Assembly: GCF_016937535.1 (NCBI RefSeq)
Contig: NZ_JAFHKK010000002.1
Coordinates: forward strand, 62,001-126,000
Direction: 5' to 3'
DNA: 64,000 bases
Source of the DNA: Sulfurospirillum tamanense
Lineage (GTDB): Bacteria; Campylobacterota; Campylobacteria; Campylobacterales; Campylobacteraceae
Below, in pieces: positions 34,671-44,339 of this stretch (positions are counted from its first letter, which is position 1; each line of letters begins with the position of its first letter). The notes under the pieces were generated by a model. It ran no database searches, had not been told where the DNA came from, and worked only from the letters and a program-made list of their open reading frames with translations. The translations under genes and the position numbers were made by a program.

Positions 34671-35918
34671 ATGCAACCGTGCTTGAGCGTACGCGCGCTC
34701 AACGAACAGATTAAATCACTCCTTGAAGCCACCTTCTTACATGTAAGGGTGGAGGGCGAAGTCTCGCGCCCCACATACCACGGTTCGGGTCACTTGTACT
34801 TTACCCTCAAAGATGCCGATGCTTCTATTAGTTGCGTGATGTTTAAAGGCAATAACCAACGCCTCAAATTTCGCATCGAAGAGGGTGCGCACGTGGTGGT
34901 GTGGGGAAGCATTTCGGTCTACGCCCTACGGGGAAGTTACCAGATAAACTGTGCTGGGGCAGAACCCTCAGGCAGTGGTGCCTTGGCTTTGGCGTATGAA
35001 CAGCTTAAAAAAGAGTTTGAGGCCAAGGGCTATTTTGACCCCGCGCACAAAAAACCACTTCCTTCTTTTCCCACGCACATCGCCTTGGTCACCTCAGCCA
35101 CAGGGGCGGCCCTTCAAGACATGCTTACCGTGGCTTCACGCCGTTGGCCGTTGGTAAAACTAGAACTCTTTGAAGCCCTTGTGCAAGGAGAGGGCGCCGT
35201 TCCTAGTGTCGTGCGTGCCCTAAAACGTGCAGGGCAAAGCAAGGCCGAAGTCATCGTGGTGGCTAGGGGCGGGGGAAGCGTGGAAGATTTGTGGGCCTTT
35301 AATGAAGCAGAGGTGGCTGAAGCGGTCTTTGCTTGTCCGGTGCCTGTGGTCAGTGCGATTGGCCATGAGATTGATACGGTGCTCATTGATTTTATCGCGG
35401 ACAAACGCGCGCCCACACCCTCTGCGGCCATGGAATTGCTGTTGCCCGATGGCACCGAAATGCGGCTGCACTTAGACCACCTCATAGACTTGCTTAACCA
35501 GCGTTTTGCTAGTCATGTGCGCCAAAAAACAGACCTCTTGCGCCACATTCAAGAGGGATTGAAGCGTCATTCTTTGGACGTGAAATTGAGCCTCAAACAA
35601 CAAGAAATCAAAGCATGCAAAGAGGCACTTATGGCGACCATGAGCCACCGGTTGCAGGGGCAAGATTTTGCCTTGCAAAGCCTCCGTGAAGCCTTACATG
35701 TAAAGGCGACACGGCTGTTGGCCTTCAAAGAAGCACAGCTGAGTAGCCTTCAAGCCACCTTTGCGGCAAAAACCCCAAGGCTAGGGGAAGGCATGGCACA
35801 AGTGGTGCAACAAGGCAAACCTGTGGAGCTTGAAACCTTAGAGCTTGAAGCAGCCTTTGAACTGCACACCGCCACCGCCGTGGTGGGGGCAAAGGTGATT
35901 TCAAAACGACTGCTTTAG
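34671..35918 (+). CDS. xseA: Exodeoxyribonuclease VII large subunit
   Basis: A 415-residue XseA. The N-terminal OB fold (about 5-95) contains HVRVEGEVSRPTYHGSGHLYF. The central nuclease domain has TSATGAALQDML, ARGGGSVEDLWAFN and SAIGHEIDTVLIDFIAD. It joins XseB to degrade single-stranded DNA; xseB is not in this window. It carries two exact palindrome copies (34737 and 35694) and overlaps sppA end to end by four bases. Confidence 0.95.
   Translation: MQPCLSVRALNEQIKSLLEATFLHVRVEGEVSRPTYHGSGHLYFTLKDADASISCVMFKGNNQRLKFRIEEGAHVVVWGSISVYALRGSYQINCAGAEPSGSGALALAYEQLKKEFEAKGYFDPAHKKPLPSFPTHIALVTSATGAALQDMLTVASRRWPLVKLELFEALVQGEGAVPSVVRALKRAGQSKAEVIVVARGGGSVEDLWAFNEAEVAEAVFACPVPVVSAIGHEIDTVLIDFIADKRAPTPSAAMELLLPDGTEMRLHLDHLIDLLNQRFASHVRQKTDLLRHIQEGLKRHSLDVKLSLKQQEIKACKEALMATMSHRLQGQDFALQSLREALHVKATRLLAFKEAQLSSLQATFAAKTPRLGEGMAQVVQQGKPVELETLELEAAFELHTATAVVGAKVISKRLL
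34737..34746. repeat. TTACATGTAA palindrome in xseA, copy 1
   Basis: Exact copy, read as LHVR in the OB fold. Confidence 0.9.
35694..35703. repeat. TTACATGTAA palindrome in xseA, copy 2
   Basis: Exact copy, read as LHVK. Confidence 0.9.
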
Positions 35919-36781
35919 TACGCCTTTAGTCCGTAAAACGCAGTTGAAACGCCTAGGTGTACTTCGCTACGCAGGCGTTCAAGGGCTTTTTCCCATTGGG
36001 AAGGCTCTTGCCATCTTGCTGCGCTCACTTCGCTTAATTGTATGAGTATTTCTTTGGCATCCTGAAGGCTACCGAGGCTATCCACAAGTCCGATGTTCAA
36101 AGCTTCGTGGGCCAAGAAAACGCGTGCTTGCGCAAACGCCTCCTCTTCTTTAAGGCCCCGCGCCTTGGCTACATCTTCTACGAACATTGTGTATGCCCCA
36201 TCCACGAGGTGCGTCAGGGCTTCTCTTTCTTGGGTATTCCATTCTCTTGTGAAAGTGCCCATTTGTTTGTATTTTCCTGCGGCAACCACTTGTTCGTGGA
36301 TACCTAACTTGTCGGCTAAGGGTTTGATATTGGGCGCTTGAAACAACACGCCAATGGACCCAATAAAGGCACCCGGATTGGCCACAATCTGGTTCGCCCA
36401 AATAGCCGCATAATAACTTCCACTGGTCATTGACCCCGCGGCGTAGGCCACCACAGGTTTGGCCGCTTGAAGTTCGCGCACGGCCATCATCACTTCCACA
36501 GAAGCGGCTAATCCACCTCCTGGAGAGTTTACATGTAAGAGCACTCCTTTGATAGCCTCGTTTTCTTTGGCTTCTTGAAGTTGTTCTAAAAGGGGGCGCG
36601 CATCTTCGATAGCCCCGTGCACATCAATACTCACAAGGTTGGGTTGCAAGGTGGGAGATTCTGCGGTGTCTCCAAAAAGCAAAAACAAGAACAACAAAAA
36701 CAGCATGGCTTTAAAATAGGTATTAATAAACGCAATGATGGCAATAAAAGGGGCAAACAAGCGTTTGAAAAAGCTTAACAT
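35915..36781 (-). CDS. sppA: Signal peptide peptidase SppA (S49 family)
   Basis: A 288-residue membrane-anchored protease that degrades signal peptides. There is an N-terminal membrane segment (about 17-38). NSPGGGL near 95 is the oxyanion motif, GSMTSGSYYAAIWANQIVAN contains the catalytic Ser, and SIGVLFQAPN follows. It overlaps the upstream amidohydrolase gene by seven bases. One exact palindrome copy (36529) is read as LHVN directly before the NSPGG motif. Confidence 0.92.
   Translation of the reverse strand: MLSFFKRLFAPFIAIIAFINTYFKAMLFLLFLFLLFGDTAESPTLQPNLVSIDVHGAIEDARPLLEQLQEAKENEAIKGVLLHVNSPGGGLAASVEVMMAVRELQAAKPVVAYAAGSMTSGSYYAAIWANQIVANPGAFIGSIGVLFQAPNIKPLADKLGIHEQVVAAGKYKQMGTFTREWNTQEREALTHLVDGAYTMFVEDVAKARGLKEEEAFAQARVFLAHEALNIGLVDSLGSLQDAKEILIQLSEVSAARWQEPSQWEKALERLRSEVHLGVSTAFYGLKAY
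36529..36538. repeat. TTACATGTAA palindrome in sppA
   Basis: Exact copy, read on the minus strand as LHVN next to a conserved active-site motif. Confidence 0.9.
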
Positions 36782-37998
36782 ACAAGACTTCCTTCGATGA
36801 AAATATGGCTAGGCGTTTGGGCGTGAAGCACCAAGTGTAGGGGCAGATTGGCCGAAGTGGCACCGCTTAGGGCCATGACGATAATATCAGCCGCTTTGCC
36901 ACTTTCTAGTACACCCGCATCAAGCCCAAGCGCCTTAGCATTCTGGGCTGTAGCGCTGTGCAATAAGGTTTTTGCAAGGGTGTTTAGGGGCACATCAGGG
37001 TGGGCAAACAAGGCCGAGCGCATTTCATCCCAAAGGCTAAGGCTGATGTTAGAACTAAGCCCATCGGTCCCAAGGGTTAAGGGAATGTTGCGCTCAAACA
37101 CAGGGTCTAACGCTAACACGCCTGTGCCTAAAAGACGGTTTGAAACAGGGCAATGGGTGATGCTTCCCCCTTGGGTGCCAATGGCGTCTAGTTCGGGAAA
37201 GGAAGCGTGCACCCCGTGGGTAAACAAGGTGCGCGTGCCTTGAAATAAACGCACGTACTCTAAGCCGCTGCATAAGGGCGCGGCGTGTGGGGAGAAACCC
37301 TTAAAAAAGCCCGCAAAATCACCCTTTCCCGCATCAAGCCAAAGGCGTTCGGCTTTGGATTCCATGAAATGGGTGGAGACGATGAGGTTTTCGCGGCGCG
37401 CGATATCGAGCGCATTTTTGGCCAAAATAGGATGGGTAGAGTAGGGCGAGTGGATAGAAAGAGCGGCTTTGAAGCGGCTATTTTCCCGTTCATATGCTCC
37501 GCGTAAGCGTTGTTTGAAATCATTAAAGAGAATGTCCACCGCATCGGGCCTTGAACCTAGTAGTTCAGTAAAAAACACCACGCGTGCGGGGGTGTTGACG
37601 CACGCATCAAGCTCTAAGCCAAAACTGCTAATAGCTCCAAACGCCGTGGTGCCCGTGCGAAGCATGGAAGCAATCGCTTCTTCAATGACCGCTGAGGTGG
37701 CCGCTTCTTGCAAGGCTTCGCGATGGGCGATGACTGATTGGAGCCACGGCACAAACGCGCCAAAATCAAGCACCCCTTGGTTGGCTGAAAATTCTAAATG
37801 CACATGGGGATTCACAAGGCCTGGTAAGGCCACGCTTCCCTTGGGCGCGACAACAGGTGTGGCATCAGGATAGCGCGCTTCCATCGCACCCCCGTCGCCT
37901 AGGTCAAGAATGGTTTTATCAAACACAATTGCGCCATGGTGTATGACGCCCATGGAAGGGTCGCAGGGAAGAATGAAGTCTACATGTAAACGGGTCAT
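36775..37998 (-). CDS. mqnF: Aminofutalosine deaminase-like amidohydrolase
   Basis: A 407-residue metal-dependent amidohydrolase. Metal ligands are visible: NPHVHLEF (HxH, about 63-70), VSTHFMESKAERLW, THGVHA and LGTDGLSSN. Campylobacterota make menaquinone by the futalosine route, where this family removes the amino group of 6-amino-6-deoxyfutalosine. A general guanine- or adenosine-deaminase role is less likely. Position next to sppA and aroQ is as in Campylobacter. A variant palindrome (37980) is read as LHVD. Confidence in the exact substrate is moderate. Confidence 0.78.
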   Translation of the reverse strand: MTRLHVDFILPCDPSMGVIHHGAIVFDKTILDLGDGGAMEARYPDATPVVAPKGSVALPGLVNPHVHLEFSANQGVLDFGAFVPWLQSVIAHREALQEAATSAVIEEAIASMLRTGTTAFGAISSFGLELDACVNTPARVVFFTELLGSRPDAVDILFNDFKQRLRGAYERENSRFKAALSIHSPYSTHPILAKNALDIARRENLIVSTHFMESKAERLWLDAGKGDFAGFFKGFSPHAAPLCSGLEYVRLFQGTRTLFTHGVHASFPELDAIGTQGGSITHCPVSNRLLGTGVLALDPVFERNIPLTLGTDGLSSNISLSLWDEMRSALFAHPDVPLNTLAKTLLHSATAQNAKALGLDAGVLESGKAADIIVMALSGATSANLPLHLVLHAQTPSHIFIEGSLVC

Positions 37999-38065
37999 TG
38001 GAGTTCCTTAGAATGCCCCATAGGGCAACATTAGGGCGCATTGTAGCAAATTTTTAGCTTGCTGG

Positions 38066-38074
38066 TGTTATAAT
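38066..38074 (+). promoter_or_regulatory. Extended -10 of the aroQ-flagellar operon
   Basis: TGTTATAAT, a perfect extended -10, lies 30 bases before aroQ. The genes from aroQ to fliY are packed with overlaps, so it may drive all of them. Confidence 0.6.
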
Positions 38075-38103
38075 CAATCCTCATTAACTCCCAAAGGAAC
38101 CCC

Positions 38104-38577
38104 ATGAAAATCGTTGTTATCCAAGGCCCCAACCTCAATATGCTTGGTCACCGTGAACAGAACATTTACGGCCCGATGAAACTTGAAGAGATTCACACGC
38201 AAATGGAGGGTGTGGCCAAACAACACCAGTTTGAAATCGAATTTTTCCAGTCCAACCTTGAGGGTGAAATTGTTGACCGCATCCAAGAGTGCATGGGCGA
38301 AGCCGATGGCATTATCATTAACCCCGCTGCCTATTCGCACACGTCTATCGCCATTCGTGATGCGATTAGTTCTGTCTCTTTGCCAGTGGTGGAAGTGCAT
38401 ATTAGCAATATTTACCGCCGTGAAGAGTTTCGTCACAAAAGCCTCATCGCCCCCGTGTGTGCGGGACAAATTTGCGGCTTTGGCCCCTTTGGCTACCACC
38501 TTGCGATGATTTCTATGATTCAAATCCTTGGCGAACTTACCGCCATGCGCAAAGCCCAAAGCGAAGCCCAAGCCTAA
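38104..38577 (+). CDS. aroQ: Type II 3-dehydroquinate dehydratase
   Basis: A 157-residue type II enzyme of the shikimate pathway. [12 protein letters not shown] (about 6-17) contains the start motif. [16 protein letters not shown] contains the conserved Asn and His, and [17 protein letters not shown] the substrate loop. AAAGGAA lies before the ATG. It overlaps pepQ (TAATG). Confidence 0.97.
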   Translation: MKIVVIQGPNLNMLGHREQNIYGPMKLEEIHTQMEGVAKQHQFEIEFFQSNLEGEIVDRIQECMGEADGIIINPAAYSHTSIAIRDAISSVSLPVVEVHISNIYRREEFRHKSLIAPVCAGQICGFGPFGYHLAMISMIQILGELTAMRKAQSEAQA

Positions 38578-39605
38578 TGCACGCTACACTACTTAAAGGG
38601 GAGAGTGCACAAGCCTACGCCTGCGGGTTTTCCTGCGACAATGGGTTGTTGCTTCAAACCCCCGCGCAAGCCTTTTTCATCACTGATGGACGGTACGTGA
38701 CCGACGCAAAAGCAAAGGTCACTGCCTCAACAGAAGTGATTGATGGGGGTAGAGAATTAGTGGCAACGGCGCGCAAAATAGTGCGCCGTCTTGGCATCAC
38801 TTCTTTAGCGCTGGACCCTTTAGAGTGGAACATTAGCGCCTATGAAACGCTATTAAAAGGCTTACATGTAAGGGTAAAACCTAAATCCAATCTCTCTCAA
38901 AAAAGCCGCATCATCAAAGCCCCTCAAGAGTTGCTTTTGCTACAAAGCGCAGTGCAAAAAGGGGCCGAGGCGTTTGATGCCTTTGTGGCTTTTGTGCGTG
39001 AATATGGTGTAGGTTTGTCAGAAAAAACACTCCACTACGAAGCGAGCCGCATCTTGACATGTAAGGGTGCTTTGGGACTCTCTTTTTCACCCATTGTTGC
39101 CATCAATGCCAATGCTGCTAAACCCCATGCAACGCCCCAAGAGACGGTTCTTGCGGCGGGAGATTTGCTACTCCTTGACGCGGGTATTATTGCGCAAGGG
39201 TATTGTTCTGATCGCACGCGCACCTTTGAAGTGGGGCCACATGCAACGGCAGGGAAAACGCAAACCTTTACATGTAAGACCCGCCAAAAGGTGTATGATA
39301 CGGTGTTAAAAGCCCAAGAAGCGGCCATTGCACTAGCACGGCCAGGAGTAAGGGCGTGCGCGGTGGACAAGGCCGCGCGCGAAGTGATTGACGCGGCAGG
39401 ATATGGCGCCTATTTTGTCCATTCTACAGGCCATGGCGTGGGGCTTGATATCCACGAATTGCCCGTCATTTCCGCTTCAAGCCAAAGTGTTTTGGAAGAA
39501 GGCATGGTCTTTACGGTGGAGCCGGGCATTTACCTGCCGGGTGAATTTGGCGTGCGCATCGAAGACATGGTGGTTGTGCAGGCTTCTGGAGTGGAAGTGT
39601 TATGA
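38577..39605 (+). CDS. pepQ: Xaa-Pro aminopeptidase/dipeptidase (M24)
   Basis: A 342-residue M24 metallopeptidase. The five metal ligands are in LLLLDAGIIAQGYCSDRTRTF (two Asp), STGHGVGLDIHE (His), VEPGIY (Glu) and RIEDM (Glu). The frame is open upstream inside aroQ, but the ATG at 38577 overlaps the aroQ stop and fits the family length. It carries two exact palindromes (38862 and 39268) and one variant (39055), matching nadC for the highest number per gene. Confidence 0.9.
   Translation: MHATLLKGESAQAYACGFSCDNGLLLQTPAQAFFITDGRYVTDAKAKVTASTEVIDGGRELVATARKIVRRLGITSLALDPLEWNISAYETLLKGLHVRVKPKSNLSQKSRIIKAPQELLLLQSAVQKGAEAFDAFVAFVREYGVGLSEKTLHYEASRILTCKGALGLSFSPIVAINANAAKPHATPQETVLAAGDLLLLDAGIIAQGYCSDRTRTFEVGPHATAGKTQTFTCKTRQKVYDTVLKAQEAAIALARPGVRACAVDKAAREVIDAAGYGAYFVHSTGHGVGLDIHELPVISASSQSVLEEGMVFTVEPGIYLPGEFGVRIEDMVVVQASGVEVL
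38862..38871. repeat. TTACATGTAA palindrome in pepQ, copy 1
   Basis: Exact copy, read as LHVR. Confidence 0.9.
39268..39277. repeat. TTACATGTAA palindrome in pepQ, copy 2
   Basis: Exact copy, read as FTCK. Confidence 0.9.
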
Positions 39606-40087
39606 AATTAGCGGGTGTTTCGTTGGTCAAAGCGCCGTTTTTTCCAAGCAAACGTGCCGCTAGCGCCCATTATCGTTATCGCGCATTGGTGGGTATTGGG
39701 GGAAACGAAGGAGCAGTGATGGAACGTTTTGTGCGTCTTTTGCGTTACTGGACAACCAGGCGAGACCTTTTTGTGGTAGAAACGTCGCCCATTGTCAAAA
39801 ACCCGCCCTTTGGTTACCTTCCACAACCTGATTTTTTAAACGCCCTTGCGTGGGTGCAAACCAGCCTGAGTGCCAAGGCGTTGTTGCGCTTGTTACTCCA
39901 AACAGAAAAACGTTTTGGGCGGGTGCGCAAAGAACGCTTTGGCCCACGAACTCTAGACTTGGATTTGATTTTTTTTGAAAACCAGACGCTAAATACCCCT
40001 CGACTTACTCTGCCCCATCCCCATTGGAGCGAACGCCTCTCGGTAATCGTACCCCTTGGGATGATGCAGCAAAGGAATGTATCGTGA
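39602..40087 (+). CDS. folK: HPPK (6-hydroxymethyl-7,8-dihydropterin pyrophosphokinase)
   Basis: A 161-residue enzyme that transfers pyrophosphate from ATP to the pterin in folate synthesis. ALVGIGGNEG (about 28-37) and FGPRTLDLDLIFF (about 113-125) are the signatures. It has about 25 extra N-terminal residues compared with most HPPKs. It overlaps pepQ by four bases and flhF by four (GTGA). Confidence 0.93.
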   Translation: MKLAGVSLVKAPFFPSKRAASAHYRYRALVGIGGNEGAVMERFVRLLRYWTTRRDLFVVETSPIVKNPPFGYLPQPDFLNALAWVQTSLSAKALLRLLLQTEKRFGRVRKERFGPRTLDLDLIFFENQTLNTPRLTLPHPHWSERLSVIVPLGMMQQRNVS

Positions 40088-41355
40088 AATTTGTAACCTT
40101 CACTGGCGAAACACCTGCAGAGGCGCTGAAAAAAGCCCAACATGAATGTGGGGAAGATGCGTATGTTATGAGCACCAAACAGGTGAAGAAAAAAACCATG
40201 AATTCCCCTGCTTTGTACGAGATAGTTGTGGCACTTGATGAGAATGCCACGCCTCACAAACCCTCCGCCCCCACAGAAAGACCAACCCGTGGTGAAGATG
40301 TATTGCTGAACATTTCCGAAGCGGCAAAGCAGATTTCTGAGATTGCTAAAGTGACCAGTGCGGGGGCGTACGCCAAAGAGCGCAAAGAAGATGCGGCTAC
40401 CAAAGCTTCTTTGCCAACGGAAGAATTGGGACAAATCAAACAAGAGATTAACAAACTTGCGGATAAAATCAAGCTCATCCAAGAGATGTTTTGGGACGAA
40501 AAAGCACCCATGCGGGGCAACCTTGCTATTCCCCCAGAATTTTCCCAAATCTATAAACTTGCAGGCCAAAGCGGGATGAGTAAAGAGCATTTAGGCACCA
40601 TCATGCGTTTGACCCTTGAACACATGCCAAGCCGCATGAAAAGCAGCAGTGAGACCATCAAGCGCTACTTTCAAGTCCTCCTTCGCAAAATGATTCCTGT
40701 GCGCTCAGAGGTAGTGCTTAGCAAAGGGCAACAAAAGATAATGATGTTTGTGGGGCCAACAGGTGTGGGCAAAACCACCACCCTAGCCAAACTGGCCGCG
40801 CGCTATTCGTACCTTTCTCAGCAACGCTACAAGGTGGGCGTGATCACCCTAGATACGTATCGCATTGGTGCGGTGGAGCAGTTGTTTCAGTACGCCAAGA
40901 TGATGCGTTTGCCTGTGGAAGACGTAGTAGACATTGGGGATTTTGAAAACGCTTTGCGTGCCTTGGGGCATTGTGATATTATCTTGGTAGACACCGTGGG
41001 AAGCTCCCAGTACGACAAAGAAAAACTAATGAAGCTTGATAATTTTCTCAAAAATTCCGCAGCACAGATTGATGTGAATTTGGTGGTTTCTGCGGGAACA
41101 AAACTGGAGGATTTAAAAGAGATTTACAGCAGTTTTTCTTTTTTAGATATTGATACGCTTATTTTTACTAAATTTGATGAAACCAAAGTCTTTGGCAATA
41201 TTTTTTCCCTGATTTACGAAATCGACAAGCCCGTGAGCTATTTTTCCATCGGGCAAGAAGTTCCCGATGATTTGCGTACGGCTAGTAGTGAGTATTTGGT
41301 GGAGTGTATGTTGGATGGTTTCACAAAGGATACCCATGGAAAATCAAGCAAATAA
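40084..41355 (+). CDS. flhF: Flagellar SRP-like GTPase FlhF
   Basis: A 423-residue SRP-family GTPase that sets the place and number of polar flagella. The N-terminal B domain begins KFVTFTGETPAEALKKA; the NG domain has GPTGVGKTTTLAKLA (near 224-238), DTYRIGAVEQL and ILVDTVGSS. The GTG at 40084 is preferred because it begins the conserved domain and overlaps the folK stop. It is followed by flhG with a 20-base overlap. Confidence 0.95.
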   Translation: MKFVTFTGETPAEALKKAQHECGEDAYVMSTKQVKKKTMNSPALYEIVVALDENATPHKPSAPTERPTRGEDVLLNISEAAKQISEIAKVTSAGAYAKERKEDAATKASLPTEELGQIKQEINKLADKIKLIQEMFWDEKAPMRGNLAIPPEFSQIYKLAGQSGMSKEHLGTIMRLTLEHMPSRMKSSSETIKRYFQVLLRKMIPVRSEVVLSKGQQKIMMFVGPTGVGKTTTLAKLAARYSYLSQQRYKVGVITLDTYRIGAVEQLFQYAKMMRLPVEDVVDIGDFENALRALGHCDIILVDTVGSSQYDKEKLMKLDNFLKNSAAQIDVNLVVSAGTKLEDLKEIYSSFSFLDIDTLIFTKFDETKVFGNIFSLIYEIDKPVSYFSIGQEVPDDLRTASSEYLVECMLDGFTKDTHGKSSK

Positions 41356-42208
41356 GCTTAAGCGTCTTGTGAAAGAGCAGCCTGAAAAAACAGGCCATGT
41401 GACACGCTTTGTTGCTATTACAAGTGGCAAGGGTGGCGTGGGGAAAAGCACTGTGAGCGCTAACATGGCCAATTTGCTTGCCAACCATGGGTACAAAGTA
41501 GGGCTTTTGGATGCAGACATTGGATTGGCCAATTTGGATGTTATTTTAAACGTGCGCATTCAAAAAAACCTTTTACATGTACTCAAAGGCGAATGCGCAC
41601 TAGCAGATATTGTGGTGCAAGTTAAACCTAATCTTATCCTTATTCCTGGAGAGAGTGGGGATGAGATCCTAAAATACAACGACCAGTTTATTTATGAGCG
41701 GTTTTTTGAAGAAGCAAAATTTTTAGATAATTTGGATTTTCTTATTATGGATACAGGGGCAGGGATTGGTGAAACAATTCAAGTATTTTTAGAAGCGGCG
41801 GATGAGGTGATTATCGTCACTGTGCCAGACCCCGCTGCTATCACAGATGCCTACGCAACCATCAAGGTGACAAGTAAAATTAAAGATTCTTTGCAAATGG
41901 TGCTCAATATGACACGCAATGAAAAAGAGGCGCAGTTAATTTTTGATAAAATCAAAAAAGTAGCGCTACAAAACATTGGCCCAAAGCTCGAACTCAATCT
42001 TTTAGGTAGGCTCCCCGATGATAAAATTGTCTCACGTAGTGTGAAACAACGCACGCTGTTTACCAATGACGCACCCATGAGTGCGCCGTCGATGGAGATG
42101 AAGCGCATCGTCAATAACCTCGTCTTTCGCTTGGAACGAAAAGTGCTTGACACCAAAGCAGACCGAAGCTTTGGCGGCTTTTTTAAGCGTTTAATGGAGC
42201 AATTTTGA
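41336..42208 (+). CDS. flhG: Flagellar number regulator FlhG (MinD-like ATPase)
   Basis: A 290-residue MinD/ParA-type ATPase that limits flagellar number and works with FlhF. SGKGGVGKSTVSANMA (about 27-42) is the deviant Walker A. LDADIGLANLDVIL and MDTGAGIGE follow. The ATG at 41336 is chosen because it starts at the family position; the reading frame is open to 41267. A variant palindrome (41573) is read as LHVL. Confidence 0.95.
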   Translation: MENQANKLKRLVKEQPEKTGHVTRFVAITSGKGGVGKSTVSANMANLLANHGYKVGLLDADIGLANLDVILNVRIQKNLLHVLKGECALADIVVQVKPNLILIPGESGDEILKYNDQFIYERFFEEAKFLDNLDFLIMDTGAGIGETIQVFLEAADEVIIVTVPDPAAITDAYATIKVTSKIKDSLQMVLNMTRNEKEAQLIFDKIKKVALQNIGPKLELNLLGRLPDDKIVSRSVKQRTLFTNDAPMSAPSMEMKRIVNNLVFRLERKVLDTKADRSFGGFFKRLMEQF

Positions 42209-42588
42209 GCAGCAAGGGTGATTACAGTATGCTAAAACCAGAAAATTTCATCTACTTCTTTACCGTGTGTGGCTTTTTTATCGGCCTAGTTTTTTCTCTT
42301 ATGCTTGAAGCAGAACCTATGGATTTTTTAGTTTATACATTGGAAATCACCCTCTTTTTTTACTTGTTTATTCATGTGGTTATTATGAATTTTGTAGATG
42401 TCCGACTCGCAGGAAAGAAACTTTTTGATTATAAACAATACGAAGAAATCAGCGGGTATTTTATCCATGAGATTCAAGAGCGTGAGCGGCGAATGGAAAC
42501 GTTGATCGACCCCGATGCCCAGCATGAGCCCAACGTGGTGCACAACATGATGAGAAGCCATGGAAACAACAAGAAAAAAGCAGCTTAG
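42205..42588 (+). CDS. Membrane protein between flhG and fliA
   Basis: A 127-residue protein with two hydrophobic segments (about 14-31 and 42-62) and a hydrophilic, charged C-terminus. It corresponds in place to Campylobacter jejuni Cj0062c. Two starts are possible. The TTG at 42205 has GGAG 5 bases upstream and overlaps the flhG stop. The ATG at 42229 (MLKPENF) has AAGGG 10 bases upstream and may be the real one. Function unknown; a flagella-linked role is only suggested by the neighbours. Confidence 0.75.
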   Translation: MSSKGDYSMLKPENFIYFFTVCGFFIGLVFSLMLEAEPMDFLVYTLEITLFFYLFIHVVIMNFVDVRLAGKKLFDYKQYEEISGYFIHEIQERERRMETLIDPDAQHEPNVVHNMMRSHGNNKKKAA

Positions 42589-43273
42589 TGTTTACGGCCA
42601 AAACGCCAAAAAACACCAAGATGATCTCGTGCTTCAATACATGCCAGCGGTGCGCGCGATGGCTTTTCGCCTGAAAGAACGTTTGCCTTCGTCGGTGGAT
42701 GTAAATGACCTCATTTCTGTAGGGACTGAAGAGATGATTAAGCTCTCTCGCCGTTACGACAAAGAGCAAAATGACTCCTTTTGGGGATATGGAAAAAAGC
42801 GTGTGTATGGATCGATGCTAGATTATTTGCGCTCTTTAGATGTCATGAGTCGCTCAAACCGAAAACTTCTTAAGGCGATTGACCACGAAATAGACATTCA
42901 CTATAATACCCACGGAGAAGAGCCAGATAATGTGACCCTTGCGACAATCTTGGGGGAAGAAGTGGAAAAAATAGAAGAAGCCAGAAATGCTTTCATGGTG
43001 GCAACCACTTTGCCTATCAATGAGCAAATGGCTATTTTTTCCCAAGAAGAAACCGAGTCTATCGTCGAAAAAGACCAGCTTATCGAGGTGGTGCAAAGTC
43101 TCTTGGCAGGCTTTAAGGAAAGGGAACAATTGATTATTCAACTCTACTACTTTGAAGAGTTAAACCTCAAAGAAATTAGTGCAATTTTAGATATTACTGA
43201 ATCGCGTATTTCACAGATTCACAAAAAACTCATGCGAAAACTTCGCGACGCGTTGGAGGGCAATCATGGCTGA
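42560..43273 (+). CDS. fliA: Flagellar sigma factor FliA (sigma-28)
   Basis: A 237-residue sigma factor that transcribes late flagellar genes. Region 2 runs QYMPAVRAMAFRLKERLP to SFWGYGKKRVYGSMLDYLRSLD. Region 4 includes YYFEELNLKEISAILDITESRISQIHKKL, a helix-turn-helix. It overlaps the previous gene by 29 bases and fliM by eight. Confidence 0.95.
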   Translation: METTRKKQLSVYGQNAKKHQDDLVLQYMPAVRAMAFRLKERLPSSVDVNDLISVGTEEMIKLSRRYDKEQNDSFWGYGKKRVYGSMLDYLRSLDVMSRSNRKLLKAIDHEIDIHYNTHGEEPDNVTLATILGEEVEKIEEARNAFMVATTLPINEQMAIFSQEETESIVEKDQLIEVVQSLLAGFKEREQLIIQLYYFEELNLKEISAILDITESRISQIHKKLMRKLRDALEGNHG

Positions 43274-44339
43274 TATTTTAAGTCAAGAAGAGATTGATGC
43301 CCTTTTAGAAGTCGTTGACGAAGAAGGAGATGCCGACTTAATTGCCAGCGGGAGTGAGCCAGAAGATAACCGGCAAGTTATTTTGTATGATTTTAAACGC
43401 CCTAACCGTGTCTCTAAAGAACAGTTGCGCGCGGTCAAAGGGATTCACGACAAGATGGCGCGAAACTTGGCCTCCCAAATCTCTTCCATTATGCGCAGTA
43501 TTGTTGAGATTCAGCTTCACTCCGTTGACCAGATGACCTATGGGGAATTTTTGATGAGTTTACCCAGTCCGACAAGCTTTAACGTGTTTTCCATCAAGCC
43601 ACTTGATGGTAATTGCATCATTGAAATCAATCCTTCTATTGCTTTTCCGATGATTGATAGGCTACTAGGAGGAGGTGGAGAGTCGTACGAGTCTACGCGC
43701 GAACTGACTGACATAGAGCTGAACCTTTTGGACGCAATTTTGCGTATCGTGATGCAACGGCTCAAAGAAGGATGGGCGCCCATTACGGACATGTACCCTA
43801 ATGTGGAGTCTAAAGAGTCTAGTCCCAATGTGGTGCAAATTGTTTCGCAAAATGAGATTGTTATCATGGTGGTGATGGAAATCATCATCGGGAATTCCAG
43901 CGGGATGATCAACCTGTGTTATCCTGTTATTTACCTTGAACCTATTCTTTCGCGTTTAGCTAATCGAGACATCATGCTTGGGGAAACCTCGGCCAAGAAA
44001 AGCCGTAACAAAGAACTTAAAACCCTTGTGGGGCGTGCTGAAGTGTTTGGCGAAGCCTTGTTGGGTCGCACGATTATGAGCGTGGGGGAGTTGTTAGAAT
44101 TGCAAGAGGGTGACATCTTAAGGCTTGACCGACCAGCGGATGATCATGCGGTGGTAACCATTGACCGAAAGGATATTTTCTTGGCAGAAATTGGGCTACA
44201 CCGGTTTCGAAAATCCATCAAAGTAAAAGAGCTTATCCGAACCGATAGAGATGAGATTAAGACCTTGTTAGAAGAGTACGAACAGAGCAGGCGGGCCAAA
44301 GTGTCCTCCTACGATTCCGAGGAGGCAGTGAATGAATGA
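43266..44339 (+). CDS. fliM: Flagellar motor switch protein FliM
   Basis: A 357-residue C-ring protein. It begins MADILSQEEIDALLEVVDEEG, the CheY-binding N-terminus. The CheC-like middle has LLGGGGESYES, and a SpoA domain is C-terminal. It overlaps fliA and fliY by eight bases each. No palindrome copy is found. Confidence 0.96.
   Translation: MADILSQEEIDALLEVVDEEGDADLIASGSEPEDNRQVILYDFKRPNRVSKEQLRAVKGIHDKMARNLASQISSIMRSIVEIQLHSVDQMTYGEFLMSLPSPTSFNVFSIKPLDGNCIIEINPSIAFPMIDRLLGGGGESYESTRELTDIELNLLDAILRIVMQRLKEGWAPITDMYPNVESKESSPNVVQIVSQNEIVIMVVMEIIIGNSSGMINLCYPVIYLEPILSRLANRDIMLGETSAKKSRNKELKTLVGRAEVFGEALLGRTIMSVGELLELQEGDILRLDRPADDHAVVTIDRKDIFLAEIGLHRFRKSIKVKELIRTDRDEIKTLLEEYEQSRRAKVSSYDSEEAVNE

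Noticed and set aside
39814-40590. 258-residue open frame on the minus strand over folK and flhF
   Set aside because: It is antisense to two well-recognised genes and shows no domain.
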